Positions 1-7,887 of a DNA stretch of 22,395 bases are shown here, piece after piece. Location of the stretch: assembly GCA_000969725.1 (NCBI GenBank), contig JXSR01S008980.1; one strand, 5' to 3'. The notes under the pieces were generated by a model that saw only the letters and a list, made by a program, of their open reading frames with translations, was not told the DNA's origin and did not search any database. The number at the start of each line of letters is the position of its first letter. Positions within the stretch are counted from its first letter, which is position 1. Made by a program: the position numbers and the translations under genes. The stretch is from Ophiothrix spiculata (taxonomy: Eukaryota > Echinodermata > Ophiuroidea > Amphilepidida > Ophiotrichidae).

Positions 1-101
1 ATAAGCTAGTTGCCAGTTTATTCATATGCTGGGAGTGCAAATAAGCCTATTTATGATGCCAAAGTGATCTTAGGGCACCTTACGGTGCAAAAAAAGTATA
101 G

Positions 102-377
102 GAGCATGATGCTAATATCAGAGTGCAGAGATTGAGAAGAACAAGATTTGCTGGACACCATGCCATAACAGAAGAGCTCGTCTGGCAGCCCAAGCATTGT
201 AAAAGAGCATCCAGAAAAAATTTCACCAACCTACTATCACAGCATACAGGGCTGGCTGTTCAAGACCTGAGGAACTGTATGCAGGAAAGTAAGCAATGGG
301 AAAACAACAGTAAGACCTCAATTCGACCCTATTTTGGACCACAAATCTATAAGACCCTATGTTGGAAACTCCGGTGA
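102..377 (+). pseudogene. LINE (non-LTR retrotransposon) ORF2 C-terminal fragment
   Basis: The open frame resembles the extreme C-terminal tail that follows the reverse transcriptase in many invertebrate LINE ORF2 proteins. The recognisable pattern is a basic RLRR..RFAGHH stretch, then ELVWQPKH, a basic segment, an aromatic-rich helix, a TGL..QDLRNCMQ segment and a closing tryptophan (QW). In the family this reads as arginine-rich, AGH, LxLWxPxHG, DTG, then MxDRxxW. The frame is open from a stop at 99-101, so it can be read from 102; no start codon is needed because the reverse transcriptase and endonuclease domains are missing upstream. Similarity fades after about 310 and the frame stops at 375-377. 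I infer a truncated, immobile relic of an RTE- or CR1-like element; the clade is uncertain. Confidence 0.7.
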
Positions 378-536
378 CAATATACCCACCAATAGTTTTT
401 GAGTACTCTCCGGGAATTAAATATCATTTAGCATGTTACAAATAATGTTTTAGAACTTAATTAAGACAATAATATCTTTACACACCTCTCAGTTCCTTCT
501 ACAGTGCCAGGTACCCAGGAGTAGTGTAAATTTTGT

Positions 537-544
537 GTAGAAAC
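537..544. repeat. 8-bp target site duplication, left
   Basis: GTAGAAAC directly abuts the left end of the element at 545-1428 and is repeated exactly at 1429-1436. It fits the nTnnnnAn target preference known for hAT transposases. Confidence 0.8.
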
Positions 545-574
545 TAACGCCCTGCGGGGCAGGTTTTTTCTCAC

Positions 575-755
575 CCCGACCCCGACGTTCCCCGACAATT
601 TATTTCCCGACCGGACCGACCCGATAAAAATTTAGCTTGCCCCGACCGACCCCGACCCGAAAGGATTTTTTCTAGACCGGACCGACCCGGACCGGTAGTT
701 TTTCAAGATTTCCCGGTCAAGATGGATATTTTTCCCCAACCCCGAGTTACCCCGA
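575..755. repeat. Left subterminal CCCGACC/GGACCG array
   Basis: Short GC-rich words such as CCCCGACC, CCGGACCGACCC and GACCCGGACCGG recur with irregular AT-rich spacers. They occur in both orientations, so the region can fold into many alternative short hairpins. The sharp GC contrast with flanking AT-rich DNA marks it as part of the mobile element. Confidence 0.75.
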
Positions 756-970
756 ATTTCAAGTCATTAAAATGGTGTTTAACAAGGATTACGATTTCAC
801 CTAAAACCGATACGAATAAATGACTCAATTAAGACAAATGACCTTATTTAGAACCTCACGAAAAACGTACACATGATTTTATGGCCCGATTTAAACATTT
901 TATAAAACTCCAGCCACCAGTTGACAGGTGCAATCTAGTTGGGATCCGGGAGTAATAAGCTGGGCGTACC

Positions 971-1190
971 CAGTGGCGTATCTGCCTTCTTCGGTCGGGG
1001 GGAGCAAGCTACTTCGAGTCAGAAAATTATGTTTTTAATGCGCGCGTAACGCGCGAAAATTTTTCGCAAATTCAGCTAAAAATCAGCAGGGTATCTACCA
1101 TCTATGGTCAAAGAGAGGAGCAAGTGACATGATTCAAACAAAATGATGTGATGTTTTAGTAAAGCGCGCGTTGCGCGCGAAATTTTTTAT
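971..1190. mobile_element. Possible nested hAT end with CpG-rich palindromic words
   Basis: CAGTGGCGTATCTG at 971-984 followed by a TCGGGGGGAG tract looks like the terminal sequence of another hAT group (known ends of the form CAGTGGCGTAnC). Two related CpG palindromes follow: GCGCGCGTAACGCGCG at 1040-1055 and GCGCGCGTTGCGCGCG at 1164-1179, each followed by GAAATTTTT-type sequence. No matching right end was found inside the host element, so this may be an incomplete nested element or part of the host's own interior. Confidence 0.4.
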
Positions 1191-1232
1191 TATAGACACA
1201 TCGATTAATTGTTGGTCCATTTTATTTTTACC

Positions 1233-1413
1233 CCGAACGAGCTTTAGCATTTCCCGGACCGAATGTAAACTTTCCCCGACCCCGAGTAAAAATTCCCCGA
1301 CCCGGTCGACCCCGGTTATATTTTTCCCGGACCGTACCGAACCCGAAAAAAGCTCGAAAAAAATTCCCGACCCGGTTTCGGTCCGGTCCGGGAAAATTCG
1401 GGGTTTCGGGTTT
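1233..1413. repeat. Right subterminal CCCGACC/GGTCCGG array
   Basis: Counterpart of the left array, with words such as CCCCGACCCCGAG, CCCGACCCGGTCGACC and GGTTTCGGTCCGGTCCGGG. The end nearest the terminal repeat is on the opposite strand sense to the start, which makes this segment self-complementary. Confidence 0.7.
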
Positions 1414-1428
1414 CCCCGCAGGGCCTTA

Positions 1429-1436
1429 GTAGAAAC
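1429..1436. repeat. 8-bp target site duplication, right
   Basis: GTAGAAAC, identical to 537-544, directly follows the right terminal inverted repeat. Confidence 0.8.
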
Positions 1437-1864
1437 ACAATAGCCATGTTAACAAATTCAAAAAGTGTCCGAAGTTAATTTTAATTTTTGAATAGTGACA
1501 CATTCAGCTGTTAAACTGAAAATCACCCTCCATGTGCTTGTAGATATTAAAAACAGGCAATGAACTCAAACCGAGAGATCTCAGGGTTGAAATTCCTAAT
1601 GTATTTCTTTGTTTTTAGAGAGTGTCAAAGCACCAACCAGTACTTGTCAAAGTGCAAATTTGGCGTGGCCAAAGGATAATTGAAATTTTCTTGACGTCAG
1701 ATGCTTAATTTGCATATCTAATTTTGGTAGTACACACCAGCATGTCCCTTCTACATCCAAAAATGAGTTTTTATGAATAGCGCCATCTATTTTGACACTT
1801 AGAAATAAAATGTCCATATTTCTATTGGGTTCAAACAACAGTGGCTGCTAGTTGAGAATCCCTG
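1437..1864. other. Unassigned AT-rich spacer
   Basis: I see no gene, RNA or element boundary here. Two overlapping minus-strand open frames of 63 and 66 codons show no family resemblance and partly run antisense to the kinase pseudogene. Confidence 0.5.
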
Positions 1865-2570
1865 AACTAGAGACTCCATTCCATATTTACACCAAATATT
1901 ATGATGTTCTGCAATGTGTAAGTAGGCAAAAACATGACGTTCAACTGTCTCACTTATGAAAAAGAACAGTAGCCTTAAGGTACACCAATGTAGCAGCAAA
2001 GAGCTAAAACAAAAAAGATGAACATGAACTGAAGGTTCTCTTCGGATTCCATCACCCCAACGTAGTCAAGCTTCTTGGTGTTATCAAAGAGAAAATGGGT
2101 TTTATGTTAATATTGGAATTATGGGTTTTATGTTAATATTGGAATTTTGTGATGGTGGTTCTACCTGAACAGCAATTCCATGAATGGGCAGAACAGGCAG
2201 CCAGACCATTGGAATACCTACAAGAAAACAAGTGGATTCATAAGGATGCAAAGAATCCTAATTATATGGTGACATCACAGAGCATACTGAAACTTGGTGA
2301 CTTTGGTTTAGCCACAAATAGACCAGACATCCCACTGGCTACACACTGAAACTGGGGGACTTTGGCTTTGCCAAAAACATTGGTGAGACTGTTTAAAATA
2401 CAACTGAGACAGCATCATACCAACCGATGATACCTGAGTAGCTGGTTGAAAATAAACTTTCATAGGTACTTGGGTACCCGGGATGGGTACCAGATATAGA
2501 ATTATATAAATGAGGGCTGCTTTGGCAAAATGAGAGGAAAGTCGCAAACTACATTTTAAGTAAATGGCAT
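1865..2570 (+). pseudogene. Protein kinase domain pseudogene, copy 1
   Basis: Plus-strand remnant of a MAP3K- or tyrosine-kinase-like catalytic domain, recognisable across several frames. In order: a degraded glycine-loop end (GTV near 1967), a VAAK-type lysine motif near 1990, then HHPNVVKLLGV and LILE of strands 4-5 (2048-2120). Next come FHEWAEQAARPLEYLQENKW, the catalytic-loop relic IHKDAKNPNYM (HRD changed to HKD), and DFG at about 2311. A second DFG at about 2359 is followed by AKNIGET and an IPE (normally APE) motif near 2431. Everything beyond the APE region is missing. Breaks include a frame change after VAAK, a tandem 26-bp duplication (2095-2146), a deletion and frame change after CDGGS, a repeated DFG segment, and stops in the activation loop. 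It cannot encode a kinase. The absence of introns suggests a processed origin or an isolated fragment. Confidence 0.75.
2095..2146 (+). repeat. Perfect 26-bp tandem duplication inside kinase pseudogene 1
   Basis: The unit beginning ATGGGTTTTATG and ending TTGGAATT occurs twice head to tail (2095-2120, 2121-2146). It is absent from copy 2, so it arose after the copies separated. At 26 bp it shifts the frame. Confidence 0.85.
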
Positions 2571-2971
2571 CTAAACTGAAAATAAGGTGAAAAATTCAAT
2601 GTTTGTTTTTTGACATAAAATGCATTCATGCATAGGTGTTTACCTATATCTAAAGTTTTGAAGGTCAACTTTGTCAGGAAATGCAATTATTTACGGTTGA
2701 TTGATTGCATGTTGCTATTATGCACTGTAGTAATCAGTATCTTTGCAATTGATTTGCCGCAAATTTTTACTGCAATATATTCAGTGGACTGCTTTGGATT
2801 TTGATCTCTAGACGAAGACTGGAGAAAGAAGAGTGACATATTATATATCATTCAAAAGCTGAGATTATAGAAAATTAAAATAAGTCATAAATTCAATTTT
2901 GAAATTTGCAACTTTCCTCTTCATTTGACCTTGATCAAGGATGTGAAATCACTAGTAAAGGCTCATGTATA
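2571..2971. other. Spacer between kinase pseudogenes
   Basis: AT-rich single-copy-looking sequence separating the two kinase copies. It has no coding similarity and no counterpart after copy 2, so the duplicated unit does not include it. Confidence 0.5.
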
Positions 2972-3644
2972 AACTAGAGACTCCATTCCATATTGACGCC
3001 AAATATTGTGATGTTCTGCAATGTGTATGTAGGCAAAAACATGACGTTCAACCTTCTCGCTTACGAAAAAGAACAGTACGTAGCCTAAAGGTACACCAAT
3101 GTAGCTGCAAAGAGCTAAAACAAAAAAGATGAACATGAACTGAAGGTTCTCTCCGAATTCCATCACCCCAACGTAGTCAAGCTTCTTGGTGTTATCAACG
3201 AGAAAATGGATTTTATGTTAATATTAGAATTTTGTGATGGTGGCTCTGTCTGAACAGCAATTCCATGAATGGGCAGAACAGGCAGCCAGACCATTGGAAT
3301 ACCTACAAGAAAACAAGTGGATTCATAAGGATGCAAAGAATCCTAATTATATGGTGACATCACAGAGCATACTGAAACTTGGTGACTTTGGTTTAGCCAC
3401 AAATAGACCAGACATCCCACTGGCTACACACTGAAACTGGGGGACTTTGGCTTGGCCAAAAACATTGGTGAGACTGTTGAAAATACAACTGAGACAGCAT
3501 CATACCAACGGATGATACCTGAGTTGCTGGTTGAAAATAAACTTTCATAGGTGCATGGGTACCAGATATAGAATTATATAAATGTGGGCTGCTCTGGCAA
3601 AAAGAGAGGGAAGTCGCAAATATACATTTTTAAGTAAATGGCAT
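2972..3644 (+). pseudogene. Protein kinase domain pseudogene, copy 2
   Basis: Close copy of the segment at 1865-2570, alignable from AACTAGAGACTCC to TAAGTAAATGGCAT. It shows the same relics: GTV loop near 3077, VAAK near 3101, EHELKVL, HHPNVVKLLGV, LILEFCDGGS (to 3245), FHEWAEQAARPLEYLQ, IHKDAKNPNYM, DFGLA and a duplicated DFGLAKNIGETVENTTETA, then IPELLVENKLS and a stop at 3548-3550. It is better preserved than copy 1: it lacks the 26-bp duplication, and the activation loop (GETVENTTETASY) is open. The frame changes after VAAK and after CDGGS and the DFG duplication are shared with copy 1, so the parent was already defective when duplicated. The C-lobe is absent. Family assignment beyond TKL/MAP3K-like is uncertain. 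Confidence 0.75.
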
Positions 3645-3819
3645 TGTCATTGTCACATAAAGCGGACATCAACAATAAGAAAAACTTTTAAATAATGAAA
3701 CAGTTAATTTTTGCTGAAAAATGAAATTGACAGACAAAAATCAATAACAATAGGCAGAAAATTGGAAAGATTTCATATTCCCAAATCATAATTGACACTG
3801 ATTTTATCAATAAAAGTTG

Positions 3820-3900
3820 AAAATAAAGGAATGGAGAAATACGCATCGTACACTAGAACATTAATAACAATCAGACATATCACAAACAGACCAGGATTTC
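3820..3900 (+). repeat. 81-bp direct repeat, copy 1
   Basis: Begins AAAATAAAGGAATGGAG and ends ACCAGGATTTC; matches 4230-4310 with about one mismatch. It lies immediately beside the tRNA-like unit. Confidence 0.85.
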
Positions 3901-3911
3901 ATTTTTATTTG

Positions 3912-3918
3912 AAAAAAA
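3912..3918 (-). terminator. Oligo-T Pol III terminator
   Basis: Seven A on the plus strand give TTTTTTT on the minus strand, four bases after the tRNA-like acceptor end (3923). This is the spacing expected for RNA polymerase III termination. A short inverted repeat (CCAGGATTT, 3891-3899, against AAATCCTGG, 3916-3924) overlaps it. Confidence 0.55.
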
Positions 3919-3922
3919 TCCT

Positions 3923-3979
3923 GGCCGAACAGGGACTCGAACCCCGGACCTAGCCCTCTAACCACTGAGCTACCCGGCC
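3923..3979 (-). ncRNA. tRNA-like Pol III unit lacking the anticodon arm
   Basis: Read on the minus strand, 57 nt fold as a shortened tRNA. The acceptor strand GGCCGGG pairs with TTCGGCC (two G-U). The D arm is TAGCTCAGTGGTTAGAG with a weak 3-bp stem, and the T arm is CGGGGTTCGAGTCCCTG with a 5-bp stem and standard TTCGAGT loop. Internal promoter boxes are near consensus: A box TAGCTCAGTGG (3972-3962) and B box GGTTCGAGTCC (3943-3933). Only 8 nt (GCTAGGTC) separate the D and T arms where a normal tRNA has about 23, so the anticodon arm is absent and the RNA cannot decode. No CCA is encoded. Candidates are a tRNA pseudogene with a precise internal deletion, the head of a tRNA-derived SINE, or a stand-alone Pol III RNA. 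Confidence 0.6.
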
Positions 3980-4135
3980 TCTCAGATAAACCGAGAGTTT
4001 TAGTAACCAAATAGCATGGCAGAAGGTTCCGGTAAAACACATATACAGAATACGAGACAACCCGATTGTTCAGGAGCATTCCTGCTGCGACCATCTATCT
4101 AATATACTATATATATCTAAAGTTGGGAGAAAGAC

Positions 4136-4335
4136 GAACTGAACATGGGTATAAGGATATAAAGCTATAATGATACACACTAGCATACAAGATCAGAACT
4201 GATGCTACCGTATTTCTAATACATAATCAAAAATAAAGGAATGGAGAAATACGCATCGTACACTAGAACATTAATAACAATCAGACAAATCACAAACAGA
4301 CCAGGATTTCTTGTCCTCGTACCCATGTTCAGTTC
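4136..4335. repeat. 16-bp inverted repeat across repeat copy 2
   Basis: GAACTGAACATGGGTA at 4136-4151 is exactly complementary to TACCCATGTTCAGTTC at 4320-4335. The arms straddle the second 81-bp direct repeat, implying a local inversion or templated duplication. Confidence 0.75.
4230..4310 (+). repeat. 81-bp direct repeat, copy 2
   Basis: Second copy of 3820-3900, 410 bp downstream. The 329 bp between the copies (3901-4229) hold the tRNA-like unit. A 70-codon open frame crosses this copy and is judged chance. Confidence 0.85.
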
Positions 4336-4454
4336 AATAAAAGTTGCAAACATCAAAAGTATACATTACAAGAGAATCATTTTACCAATTTCAAACGACA
4401 CTACCACACTGACTATCTTATTGCTTTGGATATTGGTGTCATCCAGTCTATAGC

Positions 4455-4510
4455 AATAATGTGCTGCACCAGAAATTTGTCAAATAATGTGCTGCCCCAG
4501 AAATTGTCAC
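4455..4510 (+). repeat. Two-copy 28-bp tandem repeat
   Basis: AATAATGTGCTGCACCAG and AATAATGTGCTGCCCCAG head two units of 28 bp at 4455 and 4483, each continuing AAATTTGTC or AAATTGTC. Confidence 0.75.
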
Positions 4511-5240
4511 AAAAATGATATTTTACATCATAAAATCATAATTTCTTGATGAAAGACCAAAATTGTGAAACAGAAACTTTAGTAGGGAAAACAAGACATT
4601 TACTGAAAAGCATTTCATATGGACTGATTCATTTTATGCAATCATTCACATATTATTGAATACATAAAACAGAATGTTGCAAGACACCTTACTTTAAAAC
4701 TTAATAACAAAATATATGGCTATCAAATATATACTTCCTTACCATGGATGTTGTAAATATTTCCTTATAGTGTACGTGGCACATCATCACATAATGTACA
4801 TGCGCATTGCCGCCATTTTATTCTTTGTTAAATCATTGGCTGATTGATTATTACAAACAGTATTGCAAAATCCAAGTCTACCAATACTCCCTATATATAA
4901 TATACAACAAATAATTTACTGTTCTGAAAAAAAATCGTTAAACCATATCGCAAACAATACCTTAACTTGAACCTGCAACTGTGGATATTCACTACTAATC
5001 AAAATAAAAACAACCTTTGATACATAGAATAAATAATGCATGATTGGGTTTTTAAAGAGACGTTCAATTTAACAAAGAAATTTCTGTGTGTGGGTGTATG
5101 TGCAAAGATGACTATTTCAGCAGGTTGTGACTCAAAAAATGTGATATTAAACTAAATTATAAAATTCTCTTTTTAAATCTTTAGATGGGTAAATATTTTT
5201 TGTTAAAGAAGATTTCCACCTATAGTTTCATACGCCCCAG
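4511..5240. other. AT-rich stretch without recognised features
   Basis: No open frame, RNA or element termini could be supported on either strand. Confidence 0.5.
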
Positions 5241-5249
5241 ACACTTAAT

Positions 5250-5498
5250 TTCAACTACATTTGCATATATTATGCAAATAAGGTACTTAAATTTGCATAT
5301 TTAAAATCCAGATCACAACTACTTGACATCAGCTTCAGATCCACCTAGTCATAAAACATCATGAAAATATGGCATACAATTCTCAAGATATACCAAAATT
5401 AAAGCTGCTTTTGCCCTAAATTCATCCAGAAAAGATATATCACAAAGTAGGGTATACTATTCCAAACATATGCCTAGGACAAGAAATATTTGCATTAA
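5250..5498. repeat. Degenerate dispersed repeat family, interrupted by a MITE
   Basis: Contains TATGCAAATAAGGTACTTAA with flanking TTTGCATA words, a CATGAAAATATGGCATACA segment and an AACATATGCCTAGGA word. The same words recur at 5862-6350, 6665-6950 and, better preserved, at 12960-13190. The MITE at 5499-5837 interrupts this run. Confidence 0.55.
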
Positions 5499-5837
5499 AG
5501 CAATACTATAAAGTGTTAAAAATGAAGCGCCCCCTGTCACCCATGACTTTTGATTTGTTTGGCTTATTGGGTTTGTTTTTGGTAGATATGAATACCCTCC
5601 AAACGATTTGGCTCAAAGATGCTTACTTTTTCTGTTATGGTCATTTGTTGAATTAAATTCGGGATCCCCCATGTATTAGTATCTAGGAAAGCATGCATGT
5701 CCTTTTCATTTATTTTTTGGTGGCAAAACAATTTTTTTCACAAACTACACTTGAACACACTTTTAGATAGTCACATTCCTCCATTTTATGCTGTTTTTAC
5801 TATAAACTATTTTTGATCAAAATCTTATAGTATTGCT
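5499..5837. mobile_element. TTAA-flanked MITE, copy 1 (339 bp)
   Basis: The ends AGCAATACTATAA (5499) and TTATAGTATTGCT (ending 5837) are exact inverted repeats, and both are bounded by TTAA (5495-5498 and 5838-5841). The copy at 8297-8623 has the same ends and the same TTAA on both sides. No coding capacity. TTAA targets are known for piggyBac and Kolobok elements; the termini do not let me choose. Confidence 0.75.
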
Positions 5838-5861
5838 TTAAGTAAATTTGCTACTAAATCT

Positions 5862-6350
5862 GTTAACACATTTTACACCCATATTACAGATGGCACAACT
5901 TTAGCCCCAAACTCACACAGTCACAAAAAAAATCATGAAAGTATCTTAATATATGTCAAGGATATGAAATTTAGTCAATTTATTTCACAAATTATGCAAA
6001 TTAGTTTTTAATTATATCATCAAAAGTTGGCATGCAGTTCTTACAACAAACTTTATCAAATTTGTTATAAATTTTGCAAAAATTCAGTACTCCACACAAA
6101 AATGTAGCTAGCACAGCTTTGGCCCCTGAACCATACAGTCACTAAATATTATAAATATGCACAAGACATTAAATTTGCTCAATTTTTGCATACATTATTC
6201 AATTAAGTACCTAATTTAAATTATCCATATCCAATCACACCTGGCACAAGTTTGTCCTTTGCCCACAGTCAGGGACTATATGGTCCCCAACATATATGGT
6301 CCCCAACATATGCCTAGAGAATAAAATTCAGTTAATTATTGTAACATATT
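5862..6350. repeat. Degenerate dispersed repeat family
   Basis: At least two diverged units. Each has a GGCACAACTTTAGCCCC or GCACAGCTTTGGCCCC word, a CAGTCAC word followed by AAAA or AAATATTAT, a run ending near TATGCAAATTAG or CAATTAAGTACC, and a GGCATGCAGTTCTTA word. A 16-bp tandem (TGGTCCCCAACATATA) sits at about 6281-6312. Confidence 0.55.
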
Positions 6351-6417
6351 TCACATATAAATTGCAGCTAACATTTTTCCCTGTAGCCCGGATGCCAAAT
6401 ATCATGAATAGTTCATA

Positions 6418-6505
6418 TTATATCATGATGACACAGTGATTAAAGCCATGCAATAGTTTCTTCCATTGCACGGCATGAAACAAGCCTGTGTGATATCATG
6501 ATATA
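6418..6505. repeat. Large imperfect hairpin
   Basis: Left arm TATATCATGATGACACAG and right arm CTGTGTGATATCATGATATA enclose a second inverted pair (CCATGCAATAG and CCATTGCACGGCATG). It sits directly left of another hairpin at 6511-6664. Confidence 0.7.
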
Positions 6506-6510
6506 AAACA

Positions 6511-6664
6511 AATATTGAATGCCTATGCATGTACAATAGTACAAAATATATAATTCGATCAAATTTGGACTGATCCATTTCACTTGGCTACGCCTCGTGA
6601 AATAAAAAAGTCAAAATTTGACCTCATTATATAGTTTGTACTATTGCACTCTCAGACATTCAAT
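6511..6664. repeat. Large imperfect hairpin with GGCTACGCC loop
   Basis: The outer arms ATATTGAATG and CATTCAATAT, the middle arms CAATAGTACAAA and TTTGTACTATTG (from 6534 to 6646), and the inner arms TCAAATTTGGACT and AGTCAAAATTTGA converge on a loop TTTCACTTGGCTACGCCTCG. The right half resembles 21055-21135, so this is a dispersed element, probably a palindromic MITE. Confidence 0.7.
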
Positions 6665-6950
6665 ATAATACATGCCCCAAAATGTTGCAAATTAGCTATT
6701 CAATTACTATTACTTATTTTACACCAAAATCATGACAAGCACAACTCCAGCCTAAGGCCCACAGTTTCCATATATCATGAAAGTAAGGCATACAGACAGT
6801 TCATACATATATTATTCATGGGTCACAATATACGCTCCTATACCAGGACAAAAACTGGCATTAGTTACCTTCAAAGTTTGGTAATTATGTGTCATAAGAA
6901 TTTTGCATGATATTTATGAATTAAAGTGGCAAAGTTATCCCTGGCTTGGA
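6665..6950. repeat. Degenerate dispersed repeat family
   Basis: Weak further units: GCACAACTCCAGCC, CCCACAGTTTCCATATATCA, GAAAGTAAGGCATACAGACA. An 88-codon open frame overlaps this repeat and is not believed to be a gene. Confidence 0.4.
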
Positions 6951-6978
6951 TGGTAATAGCCCCAGCATCTTTGAGGAA

Positions 6979-7476
6979 TAGACCTTTTCAAAATCCATTC
7001 GGAAATCTCCGGATCCATTGATCACATGGCCATTTTTTCAACCAATCACGTATAAGCTCATTAGTATGCACGATTTTGTAAACAAAAAAGTCCGAAAAAT
7101 CACTCGCATTTCAGTGCAATAAAAGTGAAAAATAAATAGAACCAGACCCATACAATATTAGATACACTCATTCTGAACAACTTTCGGCCGATGGTACCAT
7201 AAGCTCACCGACACAAAGAGTGAAATTTCCATTTGAAATCGGCTGATCTGCGCTGAGTAAGCTTAAGATTCAAGTTGCATCAGGCGATCAAAGTGAAAGT
7301 GACTCTGTAGCGCTGACGCTAATTCAAAGTTCGAATTCGTACGCAACCGATTTACGAGAATGCAAACTTAACATTCTGGTTATTGTGTTGAAGAGTCACT
7401 TTTTCTTTCGGCAATTGCCGGAAAGTGTAAAATCAGCTTCGGAAATTCTCGGATTGTCGTGTTTTGAAAAGGTCTA
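6979..7476. mobile_element. hAT-like MITE, 498 bp
   Basis: The terminal inverted repeat TAGACCTTTTCAAAA is exact at 6979-6993 and, inverted, at 7462-7476. A second inverted pair lies just inside (CGGAAATCTCCGGA and TCGGAAATTCTCGGA). Flanking 8-mers TTGAGGAA (6971-6978) and TAGAGGAA (7477-7484) match at 7 of 8 positions and fit the hAT nTnnnnAn pattern. The interior is relatively GC-rich with no coding frame. Confidence 0.75.
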
Positions 7477-7528
7477 TAGAGGAATACAACAATTTAAGCA
7501 AAAAAATAAATGTTTCATGAGCATGAAG

Positions 7529-7690
7529 GGCATGGGCGTCATTTCATTTTGAAGTGTGGGGGGACCGAGGGCAAATTTTGGAGGGGTCCGAAGGCAAATT
7601 TTCAAAACCTTGGGGGGGGGACACCTAATATTGTGAGGGGGGACACACAAAATCATGGGGGGACACCGCCCATGATGAAGGGGGCCAACA
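7529..7690 (+). repeat. G-rich tract with quadruplex potential
   Basis: The plus strand carries G-runs of six (7558-7563), nine (7612-7620), six (about 7636-7641), six (about 7657-7662) and five, separated by short AT-rich spacers and repeated GGCAAATTTT words. The preceding GGCGTCATTTCATTTTGAAG resembles a transposon edge. Open frames on both strands here come from the repetitive composition. Confidence 0.6.
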
Positions 7691-7887
7691 TGTTACTTAA
7701 TTTTACGTTTTTGCAAGTTTATTTTGTACCATAACTTTTCAACAAAGAGATTGCTTGAAGTTAATAAAAGCATACATTTTCAGAAAGGAATTTTCACAAG
7801 GAATGCGATGAGGATGTTGATATTTGACAAAAAATTACATTTTTTTTTGAAAAAATCACAAAAAACACATTTTTTTGGCCATTTGGC

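Larger units (their letters stand above)
545..1428. mobile_element. hAT-like non-autonomous DNA transposon, 884 bp
   Basis: Terminal inverted repeats are TAACGCCCTGCGGGG on the left (545-559) and, read inward from the right end (1414-1428), TAAGGCCCTGCGGGG: 14 of 15 identical. Perfect 8-bp duplications GTAGAAAC flank both ends. Together these point to the hAT superfamily, whose elements begin with TA or CA and duplicate 8 bp. There is no transposase frame; the 90-residue frame at 1171-1443 runs through low-complexity repeats and is not convincing. The interior has two GC-rich subterminal arrays (about 575-755 and 1233-1413) of CCCGACC and GGACCG words, separated by ordinary AT-rich DNA. Such arrays in hAT elements are usually transposase-binding sites; here that is inference. 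Confidence 0.8.

Noticed and set aside
1171-1443. 90-codon open frame in the hAT-like element
   Set aside because: It is a translation of the GC-rich subterminal array and crosses the element's right end into flanking DNA.
7474-7734. Opposing 60- and 74-codon open frames in the G-rich tract
   Set aside because: Glycine/proline-rich translations are what a G-rich tract gives in any frame.
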